Assembly (NCBI RefSeq): GCF_013373865.1
Contig: NC_050476.1
Location: 2,836,501 to 2,900,500, forward strand
Direction: 5' to 3'
From: Monomorium pharaonis
Lineage: Eukaryota; Arthropoda; Insecta; Hymenoptera; Formicidae
Length of the DNA: 64,000 bases
Below, one piece after another: positions 23,396 through 35,700 of the stretch; position 1 is the stretch's first letter, and each line of letters starts with the position of its first letter. The notes under the pieces are model-generated. The model worked only from the letters and a program-made list of their open reading frames with translations, did no database searches and had not been told where the DNA came from. The position numbers and the translations under genes are program-made.

Positions 23396-26199
23396 GATGG
23401 TCGAGCCATCAGCCGATGTACGAGCACCGTCGTCATCATCGCGGTACTCTCGTACTCTCGTGATCCTTGCGTGCGAATGACCCGCCGATACTTTCGCGAT
23501 CCCTCGCTAGCACGAAGGTGTCGTTACGACTATGCTCGTCACGATGAGTAAATGTATAAACGATCATGACAGTATATGTAGTTTGATAAAGGAGGACAGA
23601 GAATAGAGCACAAAATAAAACGAAAATACAAATGGACTATTAATTGAAAATGTTACAAAAACTAAAACGATCTCTAATAATAACACTAATAGTTATGATG
23701 GAATCATCAATACACGATAGATAGATAAATTAATTGCAACGCTCTTCGCATTTCAAGCATAGAGAATAGTAAAAGCCATAATAAATTATTTATTCAGTAG
23801 CAAACAAGTAATAGTGCTGAGATATAAACATTTTATTCTTAAAATATTAAATATCTATGTTATATAAATGCGCGCAAAACCATCTGGCAAAATAGACTGT
23901 CGTAACTAGAAAAAACATCCGAATATTTCGGCGAAGTGTAATGAAACAGTAAATGTCCTAAGAGCACGCTTTAATTTACACTAATAACTATAAATGATGA
24001 TTGTAATTATGTTCTCGTTCATTGATTAAATCATTATATTATATCATTTAAGATGAAAAAATTCGAAATTATTACTAGACTTTTTCTCCTCGTCACTCAA
24101 ATTTTTTCACTGGACATTCTTTATTTATTTAATATCAAGCCTTTATAATTTCAAATCCTCTTATGGTCGGTTATTCCAATTTCTTTGAGGAAAAAAAAAG
24201 ATAGATACATGTTTACCTGATAGGCAAGTTTGTTAAGAAATTGAAGAACAATTGGCCCTAATACGGCATATTAATGCAATTTTAAAATATAATTCAATTT
24301 CAAAAAAATTATTTACGATTTTTAATTTTGTTTTATTTAACCGGTGAAAGTTGACGTGGAAAGCGCTGAGAATTAAAACTATCAATTCTTGAAGGTAGAT
24401 TGAAACTATCGTTCTCACGATGAACTTTAAATCTTATATAAAGCGCAGTTAATAATAGATTAATAAACAGCTAATAATAAAAGTGATATAAGAGAACTAG
24501 AAGAAAGCGAAAGCAAAACGCATTTGTGGCAACGATGATGCGAGGATATTTTTGCAAAATATGGATATAAGGCTCTTTCATAATTATAAATATCATGATA
24601 TTCTGAAAGGAGGCGCCTGTACGCAAAAATAAATAGACACGAGCTACGCTATGGTTGTCGGAGACCTATGTCTAGATTTTTATGGAAATCTCTTGTCGTA
24701 TATTTTAGAGATATTACATTTTCGTGGTAAATCTCATTTTCCTTCACCCCTCTCTTTCCCCGTTCCACAACCGATGTCGCCGTCCTTGGCATATCGCCGT
24801 TTTAGCGGCTTTTAAGTTAAGTAGTTCCGCGTTTGTGGTGCGAGAGCGGAAATTTCTCTCGTGCTAAGTACCATCTCCTCCTTTCGTTCGCGGCACGGCG
24901 TCCGATCGATCACGCGACCGCGGCCAATACCAGACATCATCATCCCTCCGTCAGTTTTTTCCGCCTCGCGTCTACGTAAGGAAGAGACGGGCGACGCGCG
25001 AGCGTAAGGGAATGTCTGAACAGGGGCAGGGATCAATACGCCGACGTCGGCAGCGGCCCGATGCACTCGTCGGTCCTAAATTGCGACTCGGATGCAGATG
25101 TGTCTCCGCTTGCTCCCGTTGAATGATCCGCGCTCGTCCGTGTGCGCGGCGGCCTCCGGCTGCATGATAACGAAGTGACGGAGTGCTGGAAGTTAATTTC
25201 AGATCCGCGTCACGGAACGTTACACATGGTAACGCCGGGCGGAATGTAAATGAAGGTTGCCAGAGCGACGAGTGCCGTTGGTACAACACGTCTCGTACTC
25301 TCGGTAGGGAACCAACCAAGAATGCCGACCCAGAACCCAAACTAGTTTCTGGGAACAGTCGGTTTGGTCAACTGCTTGCTTATCGGCTGAAGTAGACTTC
25401 TGATATCGGTGTTCTTGCCTTGGATATGCTAGCTCTGCGTATATGCCACCGGTGCTTTCCAAATTATAAAGTTACTAATGATGTTAAAAACCGTATTTTC
25501 ATACGAAATGTTAGTAGTCTCATTCGTTAATCTTTAATAGAAGACTATTAGAAATATTTAAAAAGTTTTAATGCTATTTCCAGAGTAATTTTTATTTTTA
25601 TTCTATATGTGAGGGTGACGAGAGAGATATAGTATCAATAACTATTATTTTTCTTAATATACTTTAGATATCAAATGTAATAAAAGGTTGTGCAAAATCA
25701 TTAGCATGAATTTTCGTGGGGAAAAAAATTTCAAGAAGTACGAAAATTTATATAAGTATCTTAGGTAAGATGTATCCATGCAAACCATTTTTTCCTTCTT
25801 TTCTCTGTCCGAAAAGAGAATTTTTTGCCGTTAGTTTCTAAAGCGCTTTTGCGAATGGAGCCTACGACTTTCTCTTTTCAGAACGTTAAGTTTCCAAAAT
25901 AAATTAGGCAGGAACCTAGCAACATGCTGAGATCTTCAAGGTCATTCTTGAGTTTTAAATCTTTTTAGAGATTCTCTTCTGAAAAAGGATTTGAAAGGTC
26001 TTCTCGAACATTCTTTCTCCTTCCTCCCCCTCCCCCCCTCCCTCCCGCAAGTCTGTCTTCTCACTACCTATTCGCCCCTGGAGTGCTGCGTGGTGAACAC
26101 ATGTAGAGGCAGACGTGCAGGGAGGTTCGTAGGAAGGGCGGGTATGCCATCTTGTGTAAGTGTACATGTGTATAAGATTCTACACATACACACACATAC

Positions 26200-26549
26200 A
26201 CGCACACACACACACACACACAAACGGCTCGCCAGCTGTTGGTGTGTAGTGTGTAGCTGGGTTGGATGGTGGGAGGGAGGGAGTGGAAACAGGCTCGACT
26301 ACTCCCCCTAATACTGGAGGATTGAATGGGCGAGAGAGGGTGGTATTGGGTTCCCTCACCCACCCACACACCACTGCTCCCAACCCGACTGAGCCACCCA
26401 TTTCAGTCCGCCTGCCACCCCACCTACCCACCCACTCGCCACCCGACTGCCGTCGAGGAAGCAACCTGCAACTGAACCAGCATAACGTTTCCTCGAACAA
26501 CGATTTTCGTTAGCGTCTTGCACTTGGTCTTCGTCAACGGCACAAGGAG
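26200..26549 (+). promoter_or_regulatory. Candidate untranslated 5' exon of the zinc-finger gene
   Basis: A plus-strand segment ending in a strong donor (CAAGGAG followed by GTAAGTAA) at 26549/26550. The next coding exon on this strand begins with ATG at 29637, and a good acceptor (CTCTTAGGCAG) lies just before 29582, so splicing 26549 to 29582 is plausible. The start of the exon is not defined by sequence. The region carries CA/TG and CACC-rich repeats typical of promoter DNA. Confidence 0.35.
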
Positions 26550-29500
26550 GTAAGTAATTTGAAAGTCCTAACGTTTTCCTATATCCAAGATCCGTGCTCG
26601 TCCGTGTATCTTGACGCGTTCGTGTGGCTGCGAATCGTCGTCGTGTTCGTCGTGTTCGGCGTCATCACCGTCCAGCGTCAGTACAATACCAGATCCCGGC
26701 CGGTGTCTTCTTCGAGTTCCTCTCGAGATGCTTGCTTCACTTCTTCTATCGGGTTGCACGCCGAAAACGAACGGAACGAGGGAAAGTGTCAAGTGATGTA
26801 CGGTGTGATGAAAGAGATGTGAGAGAGGGAACAGTGAGTGGAGAGATAAGATGAGAACCGAATGTGAGTGCGACTACGAATAACGACGAGCCGCGGCGCG
26901 AACGGGAAGAGCGAGAACGCGAGAGAAGAGGTCGCCGCCACGGCCGACGTATTGTGTGTATCGCGAATAGGCCGCACGCGAATACCCATCGAGACGCGCG
27001 GAGCGCGCGGCTATATGTGCTACGTCTCAACGTCCGTGTGTTCGTCGGTGTTTCGACGGGCAGCGCGCAGTGAGGCAGACGGAGAGAGGATGCCGGGTGT
27101 CCATGTGTGCTCCGAGAGCGCGCGTGTGCGCGCGCGGGGGCGGCCATTCGCGGGTGCTCCGCGATATCGTACGCGATGCTGAACGCGGCCGAGAACTCGG
27201 CGGCGGCACTCGCCGCAGCCTCTTCTCGCGACAACGACGAGAACGACCGCCGACAGCGATGGCGATTTTGCGCGCACCGTCGCTTCTACACGCGGCGAAA
27301 AGCCGGGGACGAAAGAACGAAGCGAAAAGAAGGGATCTTTCGGCTGTACGCGAACGATCGTGCATATACGTGTGTGTGCAATCGCCTTACGTATATGTGC
27401 ACGATCGTAAATGTGGCGGGCGTGGAGCAGACCAGCCTGATGTCCTTGGTTAGCTGGCAATAATTTCCGGATGGATTTGAATGGAGCACTGCGCCTGTCT
27501 TCAAGAGACTCTCTTTCTCTGCCTATCTCTCTTTCTCTCTCTCTCTCTCTCTCATACACATGCACACATACACACACTCTCTCGAGTTCTCCCTCTCCTA
27601 CTTCATTTTTTCGATTATTCTCACTCGTTCTCTCATTCTCTTTTCTACCTGACTCTTTCTCTCTTTCTCGAGGAACTGTGTCTTTGCCTTTATTCCGACC
27701 GACCGAACCGTGTTCCTGCTGCTATGTCATCTCTCCTTTTTCTCCCTTCGGGCTTCTTTATTCCTTCTCTCTGCGCCATAAAGCAGAGGTTCTCAACGCA
27801 ACGAAGAAATGTGAGGCTCTACTAGTACGCTCTAAAACACCCTCTACGTTCCACCATCTGTCGTTTCTAGGGGACATGCTCCCGATCGGGTGGCAGAGGG
27901 GCATATTGATTTATTCTTCACGGTAACCCCTTCCACGCACAGAAACGTTCTTGCTTCCCCCTCCGCATACACATACACAACCGAACCTGGTGTATGCGCA
28001 TGCACACATAACGTGGGGTTACTAGCGGGGTAACCCGTCTCCCCCTCTCAGTTACTCGAGCAGCAATCGTGACGATCAATACACGCTCGCTCCTTTCTCT
28101 TTCCGGATGCTGTCGCCACCCTTGCAGAATACAGTGTTAAATTTTTGTGCATGCGTCATTCGATCAAAATCAATCGAATTACGGTATTTATGACAGTAAA
28201 AGAGATGATATTAATGAACATGAATTCATAGGTAAATTTGATATTTAAATCCAATAAAATGCATAAAAATTGGAAATTCGATTTAGGAAAAAAATAGAAA
28301 TAACAAAGACTTGTATTCAAAATACAAGAATATATAACACTTCTGTTATAAATAATTCTTGTTAAATCTTAATATAATAAAAGTAAAAATAATATTCTAA
28401 TAGGATAATATAATTAATACAGGGAAAATATTTAATTTGAAAATGCAGTTGCGGGTTGCAAGATTACATTTATATTCACATTTATATAATATTCGAAAAA
28501 AATTGACATCAACAAATATTAGACATTATGCTTTTAGAATTGTTTCCATATCATATTTCTCTATTATCAAAAAGAGATATAGTCCATTTGAATTATGTTA
28601 TACATTTTATTGTCTAACTATTTTGAATCTAATCTTGTAACAATCCACAGAAGTCATTAAAACATCCGTTATTAAATTTTACACATTATTCTTATCATTC
28701 TTTCTATCATGCTTCTCAAACGCGTTATTACTTACGACACATGAAACACAAGTCCGATAATGCAAATGTATTTAATTTCTATTTATAATATAAAGGCACG
28801 AGAAGAATATGCTCAAATACTATCATATAAAGAGCTTTTATATAATTTTTTCATTATTACAATTTTCATTTAACTATATGATCAAATGCAGATTGGCGAA
28901 TCTAACCAGTGTGACACGCACGTAATTGTGTAAAATTAAAACATTCAAATCTATAACTTTAAATCTATAAAAAAATGTTTTTTTCATTACATATTAATAT
29001 TTATATACTGAGGTATACAATTATATTATTAATTTTACTGTTTAATTTATATTATTAATCTTCATAATTTTTGTAATTCTTTTACAACTATCTTAGGCGC
29101 ATAAAAAATTGGATAACTTCTTAATCATATCATCACTTCTTGATAATCATCCTTTGTTTCGAACAAAGCTATTTATTTATTCAAATCAATCCTCAAAGTT
29201 GTTATTAGATCGACCTTTACCTAAGTAAGAAAGAAAGGAAGAGGAAAGAGAGAGAGAGAGAGAGAGAGAGAGGATAATAAAGCAAGAAAGTACCTGAGAA
29301 ATACCAAATATTTAGAATATACAATCTCTAGTATTTTTGTGACAATTATTCATACCTTTTTATTTTATTAAAGCAAGCGTTAATTGCAATTATATACATT
29401 TGTATGATTATATGACATATTAGAATTGTTCTTGTTTCTTAATATTGTAACATACTGAAATAGAGACTATGTTTTTGGCTCTATGAATCGTGCAAGTCTA

Positions 29501-29581
29501 GCAAATAGAAAAGAGAGTTTTTTTAATGCTTAGGTCTGGTGAAGATTCAGCACGCAGGTAGCTAAACTGCCTCTTAGGCAG
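26550..29581. other. GC-rich then AT-rich non-coding stretch
   Basis: 26.6-28.1 kb is CpG-rich, with many overlapping low-complexity frames on both strands and CT/CA microsatellites near 27,525-27,580. 28.1-29.5 kb is AT-rich with a short GA run at 29,250-29,273. I see no exon that codes for recognisable protein. Probably the first intron and promoter region of the zinc-finger gene. Confidence 0.45.
27523..27580. repeat. (CT)n/(CA)n compound microsatellite
   Basis: CT dinucleotides followed by CACA-rich sequence. Simple repeat. Confidence 0.9.
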
Positions 29582-29636
29582 TCTAACAAAGGTTTATTGT
29601 TCTGTGGATCCTGAGTGACCGTTACAAACCCTTAAA

Positions 29637-29728
29637 ATGGAAGGAAACGGCACTAGGATGGACTACGAGGATATGTTCAGAGAAATTACAAAGAAACTCT
29701 ATGGCGAAGACCCCGATCACAGAAGCAA
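29637..29728 (+). CDS. chn: Zinc-finger gene, putative first coding exon
   Basis: ATG at 29637 starts MEGNGTRMDYEDMF. The frame runs 30 codons to AGAAGCAA before a weak donor, GTTTTA, with an in-frame stop just beyond. The leftover two bases fit an acceptor at 30510 in exon 2 that keeps the zinc-finger frame. An acceptor before 29582 (CTTAGGCAG) would bring in the 5' untranslated leader. The peptide looks coding, but the weak donor lowers certainty. Confidence 0.55.
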
Positions 29729-32700
29729 GTTTTAATATTTTCTATATAAAATCTAGACTAACGTAAAAATTAAAAAAATGTATTTTAGATATTTTTTAAA
29801 GTTACATTTTTTGTTATTTTTTTACTTTTAAATTGAAATAAAGATATTATTTCAATTTAACTTTGGTTGAAACAATTTCTCATTGATTGTTCGTATTCAA
29901 AAATACATTCAATTTGAGAAATACATTCAACTTATTTCGATAAGATCCTTACATAAATGTATAGCCACGGACGTTTTGTAACTTCGTTGCCATCTCATGC
30001 TATGTGCATGCTTGCATGAGACACATCCGTCTCTTGACATTGTTCTATAAATTATTTATATAATTATCTTTCGATTATATTGGTTTAAAAAATTGTTTAA
30101 TAATAGAAATAATTTAAAATTTTATTTATAAATTTATCGTAAGTTTTCACTAAATAGTATTTTTTACATAACATGTATATATTAAGGAGCATCAATCGGA
30201 ATTGAATGCATAGTCTCCATGTAATTTATCATTCAAAATTATTTGAGCCAAAATTAATTATCTAAATTATTTAATTGTTTCGCGTTAACTATTATTGAGT
30301 AATCAAGAAAATTTCATTTATAATATATGGTGATCTAATTAAATGTTCGAAATTACATTTATTCGCACTAGTTATTCTCACGTGATAATTATTGGATCGA
30401 TACAGTTTGACGAGTGCTTTGTTTCATAAAACACGATAAGTTTCTTTTATCATAAAATGCGAAGAATTTAATTTATAATTTTATCGCAATTTCGTTGATA
30501 CAGCATCGAGTGTACAGAACGAGTTCGAAGCATCCGTTTCTTACAAAAACGACGACGATACTGAAAACGGTACTGAAGGTAGTGACGAAGGAAATTGGAC
30601 ATATGAAGACGAACCACTTAAAGGAACTGATGGAAGTCGAATCGCAGCTTACCATGCTGGAAAAGCTATATGGCGATGTGATGAATGTGGTAAGTATACA
30701 CGAGTTTTTCAAATTATTAAAAATTGTTGCAATAATATTCAAGACTATAAGACACGAATGTATCTAATAACGTTGCATAAACCTTTCTGAAAAATTTTTT
30801 GCAAAGCTAACTTGTTTACAATCTCACGCTTAAAGGTCTAGATCGATAGAGCACACAGAATATAGTAGAGTAATTTTCTATCCAATAGTGTAAAAAGTTT
30901 AGATGACACAAGATAAAAATAAGTTGATTAGCAGGGGTAGATAGTGAGAAAGGTCCCTCTTCTAATTACTTAGCGTATTGTTTTGAATGATGATGATATA
31001 TTGTTCGCTTGCATTTCTTCGATATACTGCTGAACAAAATCATAAGATACAAATTAAATTTTTAAAATAATAATTAAAGACAAGTCTTATTCGGCCCCAG
31101 CAGATTATGGTGTTAATATTTCTTGCGTGATTTTCTATATTTTTTAAATTGAATAAAGGTTGTGCTTAATTAGTAGTATTTTTTCAAGTGTCGGTCTATA
31201 TTCTCCTATTATTTTTTAAAATAATATTAAAATAATATTAAAATAAAATTATTAATACATTTAATTATATATAATATATATATATATGTATATATATATA
31301 TAACAAAAAGCAAGAAAAATGTTTAATAGATTTCCAATAAATTTAATAATAATTTATGTTAAAAAAATACAAGGAAATAGATAAAATTTTTAATAGAATG
31401 TTGATAATAATATTCTAATCAGTATATCAAAGAAAAGCAGATTTCTTGAAGTATTGTAACTCGTAATCTTTTTAAAAAGTATGTAGCTGAAGCTAGCAGC
31501 CAAAGGCAGCAGCCAAAAACGCCGAACGACCAGGGCCAAACGTCATATAGGCGTTTTCCAGGGGGCACCATTCAATCAAACGTTAAAAATTCATGGGTTA
31601 TGAGATATTTCCAGCCAAATTTGGTGGAAATCGTAGTTTGCGTTTAGCCGTGAGGCGCAAACGACGATAAAAATTAATTTTTCAAATGTTTATAACAATT
31701 AGAAAAATGCACGTCCTCCCACGAATGATTGATCTGTCGATTGTGTGTTACGGTAAGATATTTCCAGCCAAATTTGGTGGAAATCGTGTTTTGCGTTTAG
31801 GCGTGGGACGCAAAGAACGATAAAAATTAATTTTTTAAATGTTTATAACAATTAGGAAAATGCACGTCCTCCCGCGAATGATTGATCTGTCGATTGTGTG
31901 TTACGACAAGATATTTCCAGCCAAATTTGGTGGAAATCGTAGTTTGCGTCTAGGCGTGAGGCGCAAAAAAAGATAAAAATTAATTTTTTAAATGTTTATA
32001 ACAATTAGGAAAATGCACGTCTTCCCGCGAATGATTGATCTGTCGATTGTGTGTTACGACAAGATATTTCCAGCCAAATTTGGAGGAAATCGTACTTTGC
32101 GTTTATGCGTAAGGAATGTGTGGAAAACGATAAAAATTAGTTTAAAAAATTTATAACAATTGGTAACTTACAAGTCTTGTCGCAACTGATTGATTATGTA
32201 TTATAATGACTAAACCCTATGCAAATTTTTCAAAGTTCGTTAAAAATCTCATAACCAGGTAATTTTTAACGTTTGATTGAATGGTGCCCCTGGAAACGTA
32301 TATTTGGTCCTGGCCGCTCGGCGTTTGGTTGCTGCCTTAGGCTACATTTAAAAAGTATATTAAATTTAGTAAAATAGGATTAAAAAATTATTAAACCAAG
32401 AAATAAGTACCAATTGTTCAGTCAATAGCGAAAGAAAGAATTTATTACATATAGGTACTTCACTTTATACGGGAACTAAACTTTATTCATTTTAATAGGG
32501 GATATTATAACGACTGGTCCGCGGGAAATTGCCGAGCATTTTGTTGAACATCATCCATCGAGAATCTTAGCCGATGGCAATAGGAATAGGCATCATTCAC
32601 CACGAAAAGATTATTTACAAATAGATTTTAAAATCGAAGATATAGTTACATATTTAGAAAGACTTCGTGAACGCGCTGAAAGAGCGGCTCCTCCTTCTCG

Positions 32701-35700
32701 AAGAACACAAGAAACGCAAACTGTACCTGCGGCTTTATTGCCGGTTACATCGAGTTTTCTCTTGCAAGAACTGCCATCCGCTTCTGCGCCACAACATTTA
32801 CAACAGGTATTATAATTTGTCTTATAATATATAATATCTAATATATTTTGGAATCATTCCAAGATAAAATATCAACAAAAGCAAAAGATTCATATTCGTT
32901 CTTTGCACTCTCCTGCAATTGATAATATAAAAAAATAATTCTATTCAATTGTGAAAGAATTATACTCTTAAGAAATTAATATTTTGTTGGTTTGAACACA
33001 TATATAATTGCTGTAATATATACGTAAATACATACATAAATAAAGAGTTAGATATCATATTTAATTACTCAAAAAATGCAAATTTTATTTAATAACTACA
33101 ACAAATAGAACGCGTGTTAGACAATTGCATTCCGGCATTGTTTCATCTTTGCTACTTTCATACTACATAATGCACTGTTTGCACATCTTGTAGTCTAATT
33201 AAAGACTGAGTAAACATTAATTATTATAGAACACAACTACAATGTCTACACCTGTTGCGGCATCTACAAGCACTAAACGTTACATCTGTCAAAACTGTCC
33301 TTACGGCACGGACAGGCGAGATCTTTTTACACGGCATGAGAACATCCACCGCGAAGAAAAACCATTTCATTGTTACGTATGCTATAAACCGTTTAATCGT
33401 GCGGATCACGTGAAGAAACATTTCATGAGGATGCATCGCGATGCACATTATGATTTAACGAAAATACGAAGACCGGTGGGAACAACTACTCCAAAGCTAT
33501 TGCAACAAGACTCGACGCCAACGCCGGCGACTGTCAATATGAACAGCCAACAGCATCCGCAACAACAACACATAAGCAATCAGTTCGGTTTCGCTAGTAA
33601 TAAAGGCTATCAGCTACAGCCGAATGCTGCTGCGTCTGTTGCTACTGGTACCAGCAATACCAGTATTCATCAAGCGATAATCATGCCTTCTCCGGGTGGT
33701 ATTGTGCAATTCGACACAAACAATTGCAATACAGGCAGACGAGTACAAAATGGCGGATGCAATAGCAAGAGTCATCTAAAAGGTGGTTCCAAGAGTACGC
33801 AGGAAAAAAGGTGCGTTTTACGTCCAGTTATTATAATTCGTTTTCAGTTACACGAGTCACGTTTTTTAATTTCTTATTTCTCTTATTTTTATTTACGTTT
33901 ATATAATTTTTTCAATATATATATATATATATGTATATGTTTGAGTATTATTAAATCAAATTTATGCGATTTAATACTCGGTACACATTACCTTTGAGTG
34001 TAAAATCTTCATCAATAATTCTTACATATACTTTGATATCTCTAAAAAGTGTTTATGCGGCTGTTTATAAACAACCATACAATTTAATAATTATTTTTTA
34101 AAATGCTATTATATTTAATGTTACAACTAATTATAGTGCTTTTAGTTTTTCAAATAAAAGAAATTCGCAGGACAAAATTATTGAATCGTGTACAGAGTAT
34201 TAAAATCTTCGTGAATACGCAAATAAATGCGACATTATATTAAAAATTCTTCGTACATTCATATTATCAAAAGTTGAATTTGGTGAAATTATTTAGATTC
34301 ATATTAGCATATTTCTTTTATTGTTTGATTTACTCACAAAGTCAATGAATATAATTTTTTTGTATTAGTAAAATTATACAAAAGCATTAAAACAATCTTG
34401 ATATTAAGGTACAGCTGTCCGACCTGTTCATGGACCGGAGTTGATAATTGGTGTCTAAAGCGGCATATGAATACTCACACAAAGCCCTATGCATGCTCCT
34501 TATGCGAGTACAAAGCGGCGCGCGCTGAGAGGCTCGCAACACACGTTCTTAAGGTGCACAATAGGAGACAATGTTCGAGGTGTTCGTTTCTTGCAGAAGA
34601 TGCGAATCAATTACAAATGCATCAGATACATGTTCATCACGCAAATGTCTCATCGACATCAACCACTCAAAACGCTCCACCGCCGAGTAATCGTCATCAG
34701 CAACCTTTGCAGTAAGAGAATTCTTAACTTTGTATTTAATATAAGCAAAGCTTGATGGAGTGATTTATGTATCTGCTTCGACAAAATATGCATCAACATA
34801 ATTTGGATGAAAAATTATATAAATAAATCACCATTTTGCTGAATATCAATATAACTGTTTGAAAATATTTCGAGATTTTTATGATTTTTAATTGAATACT
34901 ATCACAGAGTGTACAGAAAATGTGCACAAAAATTAATGCATTTAGAGTTAATATAAATTTTTGTGCACATTTTCTGTACACTTTGTGATAGTATTAAATT
35001 AAAAATCATAAAAACCTTGAAATATTTTCAAACAGTTATATTGATATTCAGCAAAATGTTGATTAAAATTTCAAATCTTACAAGATTAAATGCAAGCTTA
35101 ATATTGAATGCACGAAAAAAGTTGGAGCATAATGATAGCAAGTAGTTTTAACATTCGGGTTCTGTTATTAATAAAAATAATATTGTGCGTAATGTGAAAT
35201 GCTTAATTATATTAACTTGAACAACATGCTGATAAGAATAAGTGATGTGAAAACACATACAATATAATTATTTACACAAAATTGAAAATCTGCATCACAT
35301 ATTATATTATTTCATAAAATAAAAGAGTTCGCAGTCTTGAATATGCAAATGTATTAAAGAAATCTTTTCTTCTTGCTGTTTCTTCGCTTAGAAACATTTT
35401 GAATGTCGACAAATAAATTTTTTATATAATTTCGCACGACAAAAATATTGTATCGTAAACGAAATTCAATCTTTTTGCAAAAGTTTAGAGCATCTTTATT
35501 CTCAAGCGAATAATTTACGTGATTATTTATTGTTCATTATTAAATTTTATAGTCCTGTGGGAGGAGGACGGCCGCCACCTGGGCCACCAGTTTTTCCAGC
35601 ACCGGCCCCAACAATTGCACCTGCTACCACTGTGATACCACCGAGTACTATACTCGGGTAAGTGTCATCGCGGTTTATCCGTTGCATGTAATACCCGGCT

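Larger units (their letters stand above)
21700..25960. other. Intergenic or promoter-rich stretch without a recognised gene
   Basis: CpG-rich segments at 22.3-23.5 and 24.8-25.4 kb alternate with AT-rich DNA at 23.6-24.7 and 25.5-25.9 kb. Long open frames here come from GA/CT microsatellites or GC-rich DNA, with no domain-like sequence. By position it could hold promoters of the minus-strand RGS gene and the plus-strand zinc-finger gene. Confidence 0.4.
30690..32498 (+). other. Zinc-finger gene intron 2, with a transposon insertion
   Basis: An AT-rich 1.8-kb intron that splits finger 1. Nearly half of it is the palindromic-ended element at 31,482-32,346; the rest is AT-rich with TA runs near 31,266-31,305. 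Confidence 0.8.

Noticed and set aside
26746..27577. Arginine- and alanine-rich frames on both strands
   Set aside because: Overlapping frames in a CpG island; composition explains them better than coding.
30495..30767. Plus-strand frame starting MIQHRVYRTSSKH
   Set aside because: It overlaps zinc-finger exon 2 in the wrong phase. The alternative phase gives CDEC and completes a zinc finger with exon 3.
33242..33997. A stand-alone 251-codon zinc-finger gene
   Set aside because: The frame is open upstream to a good acceptor and its last 60 codons lie beyond a donor in intronic sequence; it is exon 4 of the larger gene.
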